From Cranoglanis bouderius (taxonomy: Eukaryota > Chordata > Actinopteri > Siluriformes > Cranoglanididae), in NCBI GenBank assembly GCA_023630585.1, contig CM042541.1, positions 14,432,501-14,496,500 of the forward strand: DNA of 64,000 nucleotides, given 5' to 3'. Below are positions 23,420 through 34,978 of the stretch, piece by piece. A program made the translations under genes and the position numbers. Numbering within the stretch: the stretch's first letter is position 1; the number at the start of each line of letters is the position of its first letter. Below the pieces are notes generated by a model, which had not been told where the DNA came from, searched no databases, and saw only the letters and a program-made list of their open reading frames with translations.

Positions 23420-24926
23420 AGTGGGGGGGAAATGTATTTAATCCCCTGCTGATTTTGTATGTTTGCCTACCGACAAAGAAATGATCAGTCTATAATTTTA
23501 ATGGTAGGTGTATTTTAACAGTGAGAAACAGAATAACAACAAAAAAATCCAGAAAAACGCATTTCAAAAAAGTTATAAATTGATTTGCATTTTAATGAGT
23601 GAAATAAATTTGACCCCTTCGACTTAGTACTTGGTGACAAAACCCTTGTTGGCAATCACAGAGGTCAGACATTTCTTGTAGTTGGCCACCAGGTTTGCAC
23701 ACATCTCAGGAGGGATTTTGTCCCACTCCTCTTTGCAGATCCTCTCCAAGTCATTAAGGTCTCGAGGCTGACGTTTGCCAACTCGAACCTTCAGCTCCCT
23801 CCACAGATTTTCTATGGGATTAAGGTCTGGAGACTGGTTAGGCCACTCCAGGACCTTAATGTGCTTCTTCTTGAGCCACTCCTTTGTTGCCTTGGCTGTG
23901 TGTTTTGGGTCATTGTCATGCTGGAATACCCATCCATGACCCATTTTCAATGCCCTGGCTAAGGGAAGGAGGTTCTCACCCAAGATTTGACGGCCCTGTC
24001 CATCGTCCATTTGATGTGGTCAGTTGTCCTGTCCACTTAACAGAAAAACACAGAAAAACCCAAACAATAAGGTTCCCACCTCCATGTTTGACAGTGGGGA
24101 TGGTGTTCTTGGAGTCATAGGCAGCATTCCTCCTCCTCCAAACACGGTGAGTTGAGTTGATGCCAAAGAGCTCGATTTTGGTCTCAGCTGACCACAACAC
24201 TTTCACCCAGTTCTCCTCTGAATCATTCAGGCAAACTTCAGATGGGCCTGTACATGTGCTTTCTTGGGCAGGGGGACCTTGCGGGCGCTGCAGGATTTCA
24301 GTCCTTCACGGCGTAGTGTGTACCCAATTGTTTTCTTGGTGACTATGATCCCAGCTGCCTTGAGATCATTAACAAGATCCTCCCGTGTAGTTCTGGGCTG
24401 ATTCCTCACCGTTCTCATGATCATTAAAACTCCACAAGGAACTGTTGTCACCTTCTTACCAAGCTGCTTGGCGATGGTCTTGTAGCCCATTCCAGCCTGT
24501 GCAGGTCTACAATCTTGTCCCTGACATCCTTGGACAGCTCTTTGGTCTTGGCCATGGTGGAGAGTTTGGAATCTGATTGATTGATTGCTTCTGTGGACAG
24601 GTGTCTTTTATACAGGTAACAAGCTAAGATTAGGAGCACTCCCTTTAAGAGAGTGCTCCTAATCTCAGCTCGTTGCCTGTATAAAAGACACCTGGGAAAA
24701 AGACACCAGAAATCTTGCTGATTGATAGGGGATCAAATACTTATTTCACTCATTAAAATGCAAATCAATTTATAACTTTTTTGAAATGCGTTTTTCTGGA
24801 TTTTTTTGTTGTTATTCTGTCTCTCAGTGTTAAAATACACCTACCATTAAAATGATAGACTGATCATTTCTTTGTCACTGGCCAAACATAATCAGCAGGG
24901 GATCAAATTCCCCCCCCCCCCCGCTG
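23420..24926 (-). mobile_element. Tc1-like element, family G, full length
   Basis: The ends CAGTGGGGGGGAAATGTATT and the complementary GGGGATCAAATTCCCCCC...GCTG are flanked by TA. Inverted repeats of about 200 bp include TCAGTCTATAATTTTAATGG (23487) and its complement near 24850. A perfect 15-bp hairpin (arms AGATTAGGAGCACTC at 24627-24641 and its complement at 24651-24665) lies upstream of the transposase start. Length 1507 bp. A deleted second copy lies at 50656-52044 in the same orientation. Confidence 0.93.
23624..24555 (-). pseudogene. Family G Tc1 transposase, frameshifted, first catalytic Asp lost
   Basis: The start MAKTKELSKDVRDKIVDLH is at 24555. A one-base loss near 24510 shifts the frame before GYKTIAKQLG. 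The middle resumes in other frames (KTIGYTLRREGLKSCSARKV). The first catalytic block reads LWSAETKIELFG, with Ala for the catalytic Asp (GCT for GAT, about 24189). The C-terminal 128-codon frame (24010-23624) is intact, with FQHDNDPKHTAK and SPDLNPIENLW, and ends IANKGFVTKY. It is non-functional from several lesions. Confidence 0.88.
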
Positions 24927-25900
24927 TAATTGGTGGTAATAACAATAACAATTATATTCTAATAAATAAAACCAAATGATTTGTTTGTTTGTTTGTTTGT
25001 TTTTAGAAAACAGCGCAGGCAGGCACAAAGAAAAATAATAATTGCAAGCGGGATTACAAAAAACACTCTCTGCTTTAACTGAGACGAGTTATGACCTGAT
25101 GATGAGGAACTGTCCGTTATGAGTCAGAATGCCAGTGCTGGCATTTCTGGGGTTCTGTTTCCCCAGCCTCACCAGTATTTTCTAGAAGTAGGGTACATAT
25201 TATTTAATTTAAAAAATTTAAAATTGGTTTAGGCCAAGCCCACTTCGGGTTTAAATCTCAATACAGATATTTTGAGCTCTAAACAAATACAGTACATACT
25301 CTTACTAGTTATGCTGTAAATGCATTCTGCAGTACTGCACATTCATGTTAATAAATATGGTCTTATTTTGTCCGGTGAGCTTCATATCTGACCACTCGCA
25401 TGCACATAAAAAAAATAAAAAAATTGTGTCCTGCATGATACCAGTCCTGATGCATACCTCTAATCTCAACCAGATGCCTTGGGAATATTTCTGGCAAGGT
25501 TTCTTGAAAAGTGGAAAAATGCATTCATGTTACAAGCTTTTACATTCTTTTAAAACTAGAGCATATTAGTCATTAACTATGTTCACTTGTTTTAAATGTT
25601 ACTACTTATACTTTATACTAGTATATTTTGAATGAAAACTCTTACATCTAAACAAGACTGCACACTGTCGCTCTAAAAATGGTCACCTTTCCCTGGAGAG
25701 AAAATTCAGATAAAGCTGCACATTCTTTCCAGTTTAAGTCTCTCAGTTGTGTAGAATGGGCTCCTTATTAGTAATGACATGCTTGCTAATGGACCTTAAT
25801 GCTCACAGCTGCATGAGTCGCAAGGCCAGAGGTCTGGACCCCCATCTCTTGAGCTCTGTATTAGGACAGTCTCTATAATGGCCAGATCTCATTTTCACTC
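24927..25900. other. No feature recognised
   Basis: It begins with a short GTTT array (24982-25003). The rest is AT-rich and unassigned. Confidence 0.4.
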
Positions 25901-26160
25901 TAAGAACTTCTTTAATCCCTTTCTTCTGTTCGGTGTATCCAACCCTGACACCTCTCTCTGTGTCCGGGGTTAAGATGGGTGGCTGAGCGTTTCAGCTTGA
26001 CTGATGCCAGACTCGGGGGCGAAGCCATGCACAGGGAGAGTCGACGTGGAATGGGGAGCTGAGTGATGAAGAGTCTGAGCCAAAAAGCACAGCGTCTGCG
26101 CCAAAAAAGCATTTGTAAGGATGTGCTAAAAGGCCAAGACGATTAGCGGTGCATTAGTCA
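25901..26160. other. Unique GC-balanced island
   Basis: Even base composition and no repeat signature. Open frames are short and unsupported. A candidate conserved non-coding segment only. Confidence 0.25.
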
Positions 26161-28699
26161 TTTGGAGCACATGTGTACTGTATGTAAAAATCTTCCCAGT
26201 CAGCCAGATTGAGGGACTTGGCATGCTGAATATGAAGAGGAAATGGTTTTGCATAATTGTTAACTTTGAACATTTTATTTTTCATCTTCCCAGCGGCACA
26301 CCAGCAGTATTTACAAATGCAGTGTGCATGAACGAGAGGCAATACAAAATCCATATGTTTTGTTGGAGTAAGCATTTTTCAGTAGATTGTATCTTCTAAC
26401 TGTGATAAAGTCACACAAATTATAGCTGAAATAACTCCATATTGCAAATCACCTCTTTAGCATAAGTGTCTCTATGCTGCATTTGTTCATATGTATTACG
26501 GAGAAATTTCATAAAATGACATAAAAGTACAGTTTCAGCAACATTACAGATCTCTCTCTGCAGATAATAAGAAGAGATTTCAATGCTATTTGGGGAAACA
26601 AATCACTCATCAATGCAAGAACGTCTTTTATTGAGACACAACATATCAAAGGGATAATTTGGCAAAAATCAAATTTACTCTTTTCCCATTTTTTCATTAA
26701 CAAAGACACACTTAGTGTTTGAAGTTTGCTTTTTTTTATTTTGCACTGAAGCTGCTAGGATTATTGTTTGGCCTAATAGAATCTTAACTTTGGAAGCTGT
26801 ACCTGCATAGCTGTACTGTATATGCATAACATAATTTTAATACAAGCAAAAAAAAAAAAAAGTTTCAATTCACAAAAGTCATCTAAACAGTAAAAAAAAA
26901 AAAAAGTGCCTGTAGACCTCTGTGGGCCGTCTTTTTCCAGAATCCTAAGTCTGGAAGTTTTAGTTTCTGTAACCCTAATTTCAATTTTGCATGCAACAGT
27001 CAGTAAAAGTTGTCAAGACACCAACAATTTAGCCTTCAAAGTCATTAGGGGGGACTTTTTCTAGAAGTTTGGAAGCTGCATGTGTGCTATGATTTCCATA
27101 AACCTAAACCTGGCACTATGCCTATAGGTGTCATCCATGCAAAAATGTTTAGAAATCATAAAAGTAGTAACATTTTGGCCTGCACATCACTGTGTGTTGT
27201 TATCTGTAGCTAACAATAAATACACTCCCATCTTTCTACACTTGCTTCAAACAACAGCCTTATGCTACATAAATTATTTTTAGTAAAATATTGTGGATAG
27301 TCTGTACGTAGAAATTTAAGTTCACAGTGAAACAATTTTATCATGTTCATCACTTCCAGCTTTCCTCCTGTCAATTTTGGGAGGCGGGACCTAGTGGGCA
27401 GAATGTTACCACATTACCAAAAAAGGAAGAAAAAAGGATTCAAGATGTTAAAGATGTTAAAAAGACGACCCCCATAAAAAAAATTAAAAAAAACATTCCA
27501 GTGTTCACAGTGAAGTTTTACCCATGTTTATAGATGACAGTGAGTCCCACTTTGTTCTAAACCACATCAGCAAGTGTGTGTGAAATAACTGAAAAACTGG
27601 ATGTGCTTTGAGGCTCATATTTAGAAATTATTTTTGGTGAGATAGTGTTTTATTACTGTTTAACTTCATTTGCATCATTGTTCCAGCGCAAGGCTGGACA
27701 TGAATCATGTCTTGTCTGATTTATTCCATTTTTGGTGGAGTGAAACTGTCTACATTTGATTCTTTACCAAAATGTTACAACACATTTTCGCAGCAATAGT
27801 GAACAGGACTTGCAAAGCAATTGAAGTTTTTATATAAGATCACTGGTCTTTTATCCTCTTTTTGTTGTAAAATCTCTGGCAAAAAGATCAGCCTCTATAA
27901 GTGTCTGAAAAGCACAGCTGTGTAAGGCTGTGCACTGAGGTGAGTAAAGAAAGGAACCATCCTGTCGGACTTTAAGGAAGAGCTTAGTGTCACAAAAGAA
28001 CAGGAATCACTGGTGGCAGATCAAAGTAAAGGTCAAAACCTTTGGAAAAGAGGAGTCGCCTCCTACAGATTCACTACTGAGGTGAAGTTTGCTGCCCAGG
28101 GAGATGATAAAACTGCAAATCAGAAATTCAGTTCAGATTCTCAGGTGCTGTCATGAACACTGAGTGTCATTTCACAAGTCTGCCCTCACGTGAATGACGT
28201 GACGCTGGCCGAGTGAGCGTGGTGCAGTGAGAATCTGTTGAAACCTCATGAGAAATCACGATCATTCATTCATTACTCTGATTATGGCACAGCAGGGCAT
28301 AATGAGTCATGTCTATCAAGCCGGGGAGTACTGTTTCACACGGATTAGACATGAAGCTAGATATACAAGTGTGAAAGGGAGGACAGGGCCAGTGTTAAGG
28401 TCAAAGGGCACTGAGGTCTGATGGTGATAGCCAAGGTCAGCGGGTTAATGAGTCAGCAGTCCTACAGGGACTATAGATCATCAATTTTGGAGCCTTCTGA
28501 GGTCAACCACCAGGTCTGTTAGGAATCAAATTTTCATCACATTTACATAATTGAAAGCAAAATAAACCACTTTGTTTAAGATTCCATGGTCTACATTTCG
28601 TCACATAATATACATCTAGTAAACATTTTGGCTAAATCCTTCATGTCTGAATAGGGATCTAAATGAATGCTTATCATTTTGGCATACTTATATACCATT
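26161..28699. other. Unique sequence, no feature recognised
   Basis: Two poly-A runs (26849-26862 and 26892-26905) are present. 28050-28330 is again GC-balanced and unique. No gene, RNA or clear repeat is seen. Confidence 0.35.
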
Positions 28700-28985
28700 C
28701 TTTCATCTTCAGTAACAAGGCTGTTATCATGGGGGATCCGGAACCTATCCCCGGAACGAAGGGTGGGATGTCAGACCATCGCAGGGCACCATGCACACAC
28801 GTTCTTATACTCATTCACATATAGGGGCAATTCGGATTAGCCAATCCACTTACCAAAATGTTTTTGGGAGGAAACCCGAGAACCTGGAGGAAATCCTTCT
28901 GAAACCCTGCACAGAAAGTAACTTAAGCTGAGGATCATACTGGGGAACCCGGAGCTGTGAGATGGCAATGCTACCTGCTTTGCCA
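28700..28985 (-). repeat. SINE-like repeat II, reversed, near full length
   Basis: Reading backwards it has the family tail (GTAACAAGGCTGTTATCATG region), CAGACCATCGCAGGGCACC, AGCCAATCCACTTACC, TTTTTGGGAGGAAACCC and the head GGAGCTGTGAGATGGCAATG. The tRNA-like head is at the right end. Confidence 0.7.
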
Positions 28986-28993
28986 TTTTACAT

Positions 28994-28997
<4 letters not shown>

Positions 28998-29089
<92 letters not shown>
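28998..29089. repeat. (AT)n microsatellite
   Basis: About 46 AT units just beyond the head of a SINE-like copy. Confidence 0.98.
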
Positions 29090-29092
<3 letters not shown>

Positions 29093-30664
29093 AATTATGT
29101 AGCATTTTTAAATACATGTAAACAATTAAAATAAACAAATACCATATGTGTCCTAAAAATCATATGTAAATAGTTTGTTTCCAACAGACTGGAATCACAC
29201 TTTTTCTGTAGCTGCATCTTGAATGGTGTTCTATAATGCATTATGCTGGAAGGTTTCCCTCATGTATTGAGCAAACATAAGTATACCATACACACTTACC
29301 CTATAATATCCAACACTCTAAAACAGTCTTTGGTTTGTTTCTCTGGTGGAAACCTCTTGTTCAACCCTTGTCCATAAGCATTCCACTTCGAGCATTGATT
29401 GATGCAACAAAGGTGATATACAGAAACTTTGTTAAAGACTATTAGACAAATATACAGGGTTATAAAGTGACAATGTTTCTAAACTAACTAATCAACAAGT
29501 GGATCCAGTTGCTACAGATTCAATATGTTTTTGGTAGACTACAAGAATCCTGTAGGATTTTTAAACTTTGGTGGTACAATTGAACCTTTACATTTTTCAG
29601 AGGGTTCTTCAAGTAGAAATGGTTTTACCCAGAATGGTTAACCATACAGAGAACCTTTGAGGAACCCTTTCTTTGCTAAGAGTGCATGTGGTGAGTGTTT
29701 ATCATTTAGTCTTAGACAAATGGATTACTTCAAAGTTCTTTGGATAGTTACGGGTCCATCATATTATGCTATAAATGAGTCCTGCTTGGAACCCTCTCTA
29801 ATACAGAAATATTCTGGAGCACAATAGCTTTGAGGATGGATGCAAACAAACTAATGCACCATGCGTATTATCCCTGATACCATGGCAGCCCATTATTTTT
29901 CTGTAAAAGCAGGGCTTTGGTGAGATTTCAAACATTATAAGCCCCATCTTGCACTCTCAGTCCTCTTCTCCCTCGATCTCTCTGAGCCTTATCCAAACAT
30001 CTCTCCATCGCCTGGCGGCCAGGAGTCTGGGGATGCAGTCTTTTCTCCCCCGCTTCCTCTTCTTTTGCGCAGCTCTTAAAAGCCCAGGCAGCTCTCTTTG
30101 TACTTTGAGGAGCCATGCAACCATCCCTTTCTCTCTATTTCTCATCCTGAACTCTGGTCAAAGCTTTAGGCACATTTACATAAGCAGCTGCTGTAATGCT
30201 GGACCTAGCAGGAGGAAATTCCACTGCCAGCATGGCAGGATTTTAGCCCAGATGAAGCACGGAGTACCATCAGCACTAATCCTGCTCATTTCTGCACACT
30301 TCTTCTTGTATATAAGTCGGTATGCAATAAAATAACTATAACTAAAACTCAGACTAAATATTTATGTAGTCCATGTGATGTACCGGAGAAAGCCCAGCTG
30401 AAAACTGAAGAAAATTAGTGAAAACTGTGGCATCTGATGTGTATGAGTGCGGAGGAAGGCTCAGGAGGCAGGCCGAATTTCAGCTGAGCTCTGGGTTCAG
30501 TTTTATTTCTCAGCAGCTGTTCAGGGTACTTTAAAAAATTCGAGCAAACTAACAGAAATGCAACCCAAAAGGGGCAGTCACTAGCTCAAAGTTTTTGCCT
30601 TGTTCAGCGTCATGATTATGCTATGTGTGTGTGTGTGTGTTGCAAGCTCCCCCAGCTATGCCAC

Positions 30665-30666
<2 letters not shown>
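29090..30666. other. Unique sequence with a repeat IV fragment
   Basis: 29575-29690 holds AGAGGGTTCTTCAAGTAGAA and GAGAACCTTTGAGGAACCC, related to repeat IV. 29900-30330 is GC-balanced and unique, with no supported exon on either strand. Confidence 0.35.

Positions 30667-30747
<81 letters not shown>
30667..30747. repeat. (CT)n microsatellite
   Basis: About 40 CT units. Ser-Leu or Arg-Glu open frames across it are artefacts. Confidence 0.98.
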
Positions 30748-30749
<2 letters not shown>

Positions 30750-31283
30750 GGCTCACTGAAAGCACAAAGAAACACACATAAGTAGGTTGGCAGGAAAGAC
30801 AAAGGTGAGAATCATCACACGTTACTTGCCGGTTCAACCCACCTCCTCTCCATCCTCAGCTGACTCTTGACCACACCCCCTATGCCACAAAGACCCTTAC
30901 AAAAAATTCTGTATACCGTTCTATTGTTTCACTGTGACATTTCATGCTAGAATGTTAAACCACCATACTACCATGTTATTCCTATGGTGCTCCATGAAAA
31001 GGGTTCCTCAAGGGTTCTTTGGATAGCCAACCATTCTCAGCTTTCTAAAGGTGCTTTACTGTCATAACAACTGTGGAAACACTGCTGAGGATTTTACGTA
31101 GAACCTTATAGGTTATAGGTTTATAGGATTCCCCTAGAGAAACAACCTAGAGAACCTTGAAGAGATTTAGATTTAGCCTTCTGTTTATGGTAACCAGGGG
31201 TGGAAATGGCCGAGATACACTGGGGGGACTGTTGGGGAGTTGTTTTATCCATATTTTTTGTGTAAATATATATACAGTACACA
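30748..31283. other. Repeat IV fragment and unassigned sequence
   Basis: 30893-31130 contains GGGTTCCTCAAGGGTTCTTT and GTAGAACCTTATAGG, matching the repeat IV theme. No gene. Confidence 0.4.
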
Positions 31284-31697
31284 CAGTGACCTCCACTAAT
31301 ATTGGCACCCTTGGTAAATGCGAGCAAAGTAGTCTATGAAAAATTGTCTTTATTGTTTAAAAATACTGAGCTCTCATGATATCAAACAATTGCAAACACA
31401 ACACAGATTTATTACAAAAAAAAATTTAGTTAAATATAGGTGTGCAATAATTATTGGCACCCCTATTAATTCATATGAGAAAAATATATTTGAAGTATAT
31501 TCCCATTGATATTATACATTTTTTTAGTACACCTGGGTGACTAGGAATAGGAAATTGTTCAACCATGACTTCCTGTTTCACAGGGGTATAAATATGAGGT
31601 AACGCATAGGCCAAATTCCCTTAGTCATTCATAACAATGGGTAAGACCAAGGAATATAGCTGTGATGTGCGGCAAAGGGTTGTTGAGCTTCCATGGG
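31284..31697 (+). mobile_element. Tc1-like element, family C, 5' fragment
   Basis: The left end CAGTGACCTCCACTAATATT is followed by GGCACCCTTGGTAAAT, the complement of the terminus at 57102. About 350 bp of terminal and 5' non-coding sequence leads to a start at 31637, MGKTKEYSCDVRQRVVEL, the first residues of a Tc1 DNA-binding domain. Family C similarity stops at about 31697, where a reversed SINE-like fragment begins. Confidence 0.8.
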
Positions 31698-31805
31698 AAG
31701 AAAATGCAAATCTCTACACAGACAGTAACCCCAGCTCAGCATCAAACAGGGAACCCTGGAGCTCTGAAGCAGCAATGCTACCCACTGCACCAACAGGCCA
31801 AACTT
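31698..31805 (-). repeat. SINE-like repeat II head fragment, reversed
   Basis: It contains AACAGGGAACCCTGGAGCTC and AGCAATGCTACCCACTGCAC, the reversed head of repeat II. It directly abuts the Tc1-C fragment. Confidence 0.6.
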
Positions 31806-32146
31806 TTTTGGAGGGTGAATCATATGCTTTCTTTGCATCCATATCGGTATACCTTATTTATTTGTGTAATTTTTTTTTTATCTGGGGTTGCTCTTACATA
31901 AATTATTGCAATAATGCATTTCCCAAAGTGTATATATGTTATATAAAAACATCCATTATATTAAAATAAAAAAAATAATAATTTTACCCGATATTACACA
32001 ATTCACATGTTATGTAAAGCTTATATAATTTGTTTTTTATTATTATATTTACAGGCAGAAGAAATAAGTTTTATAGTGTACTTGTCCACTTGGACTTGGA
32101 AGACTTGGAAAAGTAACTTTACAAAAGAGCTCTGTATGTGCACATG
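31806..32146. other. No feature recognised
   Basis: AT-rich sequence up to the LTR element and its GTTGGC target duplication. Confidence 0.4.
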
Positions 32147-32152
32147 GTTGGC

Positions 32153-32271
32153 TGTTAGAGAACTCTCGCACGTGAAGTCGCTCGCTAAGCGAGCGGCTGA
32201 CTCCCAGAGTCGTTCGCTGCACGAACACTTCCGCATTCCACGCTTCGCGCTACTCTCCGTAGTAGGTTAAC
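32153..32271 (+). mobile_element. Truncated left LTR (first 120 bp)
   Basis: It aligns with the start of the right LTR, sharing GCTCGCTAAGCGAGCGGCTG and ACTCCCAGAGTCGTTCGCTG, with scattered differences. Similarity ends near 32236-32271, where the deletion joins it to the internal region. Confidence 0.8.
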
Positions 32272-32280
32272 GTGGCAACC

Positions 32281-33537
32281 TCCAGCCCCGAGCTCCAGCC
32301 GGAGACCCAGCAGGAGGTCTTCACAGCAGAGCGCCCTCCGGAGGTCCATGAGGGGACCTCCGTTCCTGTCCTGTTCCTGTCGGAGACCTAAGTGGGGTTC
32401 TCCGCTCCAGCCCTGTTCCCGCTGGAGGTCCACAAGGAGACCTCTGCCCAAGCCACGTTCCTGCTGGAGGTTCACGAGGAGACCTCCACTCCTGTCCTGC
32501 TCCCGTCAGAGGTCCACGGGATGACCTCCTCCCAATCCAAGTCCATTTCAGAGGTCCATGGGAAGACCTCCTCCCAAGCCAAGTCCATGTCTTAGGTCCA
32601 CGGGATGACCTCCTCCAAAGCCAAGTCCATGTCAGAGGTCCACGGGATGACCTCCTTTCCTAGTTCAAGTCTATGTCCAAGTCCAGATCCAGGTTTCTGT
32701 CCTGACCCATATCCTAGTCCATGTCTCAGTCCAGATCCATACCCTAAGCCAGAATCATGTTCCAGTCCATGCCTCAGTTCAAACCCAGAGTCCTTTCTCA
32801 GCCTAGAGTCCAGTTCAGAATCCAGTCCAGTTTCTAGTTTAGTTTCCAGTACAGGTTCAGATCCAGTTTGCAATCCAGTTCCCAGTCTAGGTCTTAGTCC
32901 AGAATCCAGTCCAGAGTCCACCTCTGTCTCCACCACTGTCTCCACCTCTGTCTCCACCTCTGTCTCCTGTCCGGTTTCTAGTTTCATTTCCAGCTCAGTT
33001 TCTAGCTTAGTTTCCAGTCCTGTTTCTAGTCCTGTTTCCAATTCTGCTTCTAGTTTCACTTTCTGTCCAGTTTCTGGTTTTGTTTCAAGTCCAGTTCTCA
33101 GCCAGGCAGCTAGCTTTGTTCCCAGTTTGGTTCCCAGTTCGGATCCCAGTTCGGTTCCCAATCTTGTTTCCAATCCTGTTTCTAGCTCAGTTTCCAGTCC
33201 AGTTTCCGGTTTTGCTTCAAGGCCAGTTTCCAATCCAGTTTCCAGTTCAGGTTCTAGTCCATGTCCCAATTCAGGCCCAAAGCCACATCCAGAGTCTGTT
33301 CTCAGTCCTGTTCCCAGTCCTGTTTCCAGCTCTGTTTCTGGTTTAGTTTCCAGTCAGGTTTCTAGTTACATATTCAGTCCAGCTTCTAGTATAATACCCA
33401 GTCCAGTTTCCAGTCTAGTTTCAAGCCCAGAACCCAGTCCAGTTTCCAGTCTAGTTTCAAGCCCAGAACACAGTTCAGTTTCCTGTTCTGTTTCTAGTCA
33501 GGTTTCTAGTTTCGTCTTCAGTCCAGTTCTGGTTTAG
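32281..33537 (+). pseudogene. Repetitive Ser/Pro/Val-rich ORF inside the LTR element
   Basis: One frame runs from 32281 to 33537 with only two stops (TAA at 32389 and TAG at 32593), each inside one unit of an otherwise open repeat. The N-terminal part is eight 14-residue units of the EVHGMTSSQSKSMS type. From about 32680 it becomes a low-complexity array in which a 4-residue unit such as SPVS or SSPV recurs dozens of times. No transmembrane segment or enzyme motif is visible. The opposite strand is also open over 33269-32592 (Leu-Glu-Thr-Gly repeats), a by-product of the 12-bp periodicity. It lies where a gypsy element would have the 3' end of pol or an extra ORF. Its function is unknown and I recognise no family. 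Confidence 0.5.
32341..32676 (+). repeat. 42-bp (14-codon) tandem array, eight units
   Basis: Units start at 32341, 32383, 32425, 32467, 32509, 32551, 32593 and 32635, most with GAGGTCCAC or a one-base variant. The last unit degenerates into the next array. The unit length is a multiple of three, so the reading frame is kept. Units 5-8 are the most alike, which suggests recent local duplication. Confidence 0.9.
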
Positions 33538-34080
33538 ATTCCAGTTCAGTTTCTAGTTTTGTTTCAAGTCCACTTTCCAGCTCTGTTTCCAGCCCTGTTT
33601 CCAGCCATGTTTCCAGTCATGTTTCTAATGTCATTTCCAGTTCTGTTTCTAGTTTAGCTTTCAGGCAAGTTTCTAGTTGTGTTGCAAGTCCACCTTCCAG
33701 TTCAGGTTCTAGCTTTATTTCCAGTTCCATTTCCAGTTCTGTTCCCAGTCAGGTTTTTGATTTTATTTCCTGTTCTGTTTCTAGCCTAGTTTCCAGTCCT
33801 GTACCCAGTGCAGTTCTCAGTCCAGTTCCCTGTCCTGTCTCCAAGTCTGTCTCCAAGTCTGTCTCCAATCCAGGTGCCAAGTCTGATTCCAGTCCTGGTT
33901 CCAGTCCAAGCTTCAAACCAAGCACCAGGTCAAGCTCCAAGCTAGGCACCAAGTCAAGCTTCAAATCAAGCACCACACCAAGCACCAGGTCAAGCACAGC
34001 TTTAAGCTCCAAGACAAGTTCCAAGCCAAGTTCTCGACCAAGTTCTCAACCAAGGCCGAAAAGACAACCAGACAAGCTCC
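32677..34080 (+). repeat. Long degenerate array based on a 12-bp unit
   Basis: The theme GTTTCCAGTCCA with variants (GTTTCTAGT, GTTCCCAGT, GTCTCCACC) fills about 1.4 kb. A subregion at 32916-32963 repeats CTCCACCTCTGT perfectly. After 33838 the theme shifts to AAGTCTGTCTCC, then to CAAGCACCAGGTCAAGC types. The plus strand reads Ser/Pro/Val and the minus strand Leu/Glu/Thr/Gly. Confidence 0.85.
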
Positions 34081-34328
34081 GCTCTGGCTCAGGAACACTG
34101 GACATTACCAGCCTCGGGTCCTGGGGGCAGACATTCGGATCCTACCCAGGGGCCCAGGTCCGCCAGAGTGGTTGGAACTTTTGGTGCTTTGGGAGCAGCG
34201 CCTTTGGGGGGGGCTCTGTTAGAGAATCCTTGCACGCGAAGTTGCTCGCTAAGCGAGCGGCTGACTCCCAGAGTCGTTCGCTGCGCGAACACTTCCACAG
34301 TCCTCGCAAGGTTACATCCACAAGGTAG

Positions 34329-34570
34329 TAAATATACAGAGGCGGAGACATGACGTAAACCAAAACAAAGGCACATGGCAAAGTAAACAAATGAGAGTTC
34401 ATGAATGCATAGTCCAGCGGGTTTCCATAGTAAACCCTTACTACTTTCCGTAGTAGCGCGAGCTCCATTCACAAAAACCCGCTGGACTATGCATTCATGA
34501 ACTCTCGTTTGTTTACTTTGCCATTTGCCTTTGTTTTGGTTTATGTCATGTCTCCACCTCTGTATATTTA
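34329..34570. repeat. Large inverted repeat (two arms of about 96 bp) inside the LTR
   Basis: The left arm 34329-34424 (from TAAATATACAGAGGCGGAGA to AGTCCAGCGGGTTT) is the near-perfect reverse complement of the right arm 34475-34570. The spacer of about 50 bp itself contains TACTACTTTCCGTAGTAG. The solo LTR at 9259 has only one arm's worth of this sequence (AGAGACATGACGCAACAC). Confidence 0.92.
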
Positions 34571-34972
34571 TTGGTTCCTAGTTTGTCATGTCTCATGTTA
34601 GTATGTCATGTTTAATTATGAGTTTCAGGAGTGTCTCGTTTGTGTTTGTTTATTCGGTCTATTTAAACCTCTTCCCGTTTCCGCCTCAATGCGGAGTATT
34701 AGAGTAAGTTCCGGCATGTGCATTACGCCTGCTACCTTCTCGCTTCCTCTCGCCCTTAGACCATAGCTCTTATCTCATAGTTCCTATTCCTAGACAATAG
34801 CCTAGTCTTGTGCATTTGCTTCGGTTTTGGTTTTGTTCTCATGTTCTGTGCCCTTTGGAATTACTGCCTCGCTATTTTGGAATTACTACCTTGTGGATTA
34901 TTGCTTTACCTTTTGTGGATTACTGTTTGTTTCCCTTTTTTGTGTTCCGTTACATTTGAATTCTGTGTTCCT

Positions 34973-34978
34973 AATAAA
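34973..34978 (+). promoter_or_regulatory. LTR polyadenylation signal AATAAA
   Basis: It is located 51 bases before the LTR end, as expected for the R region of a retrotransposon. The equivalent AATAAA is present in the solo LTR at 9259-9858. Confidence 0.6.

Noticed and set aside
30600..30837. Ser-Leu and Arg-Glu repeat frames
   Set aside because: Translation of a CT microsatellite.
32341..32676. CRISPR array
   Set aside because: The 42-bp units are contiguous with no spacers, and this is eukaryotic DNA.
32592..33269. Minus-strand 225-codon Leu-Glu-Thr-Gly ORF as the real gene
   Set aside because: It is the complement of the 12-bp array. The LTR orientation, the polyadenylation signal and the upstream 42-bp array all favour the plus strand.
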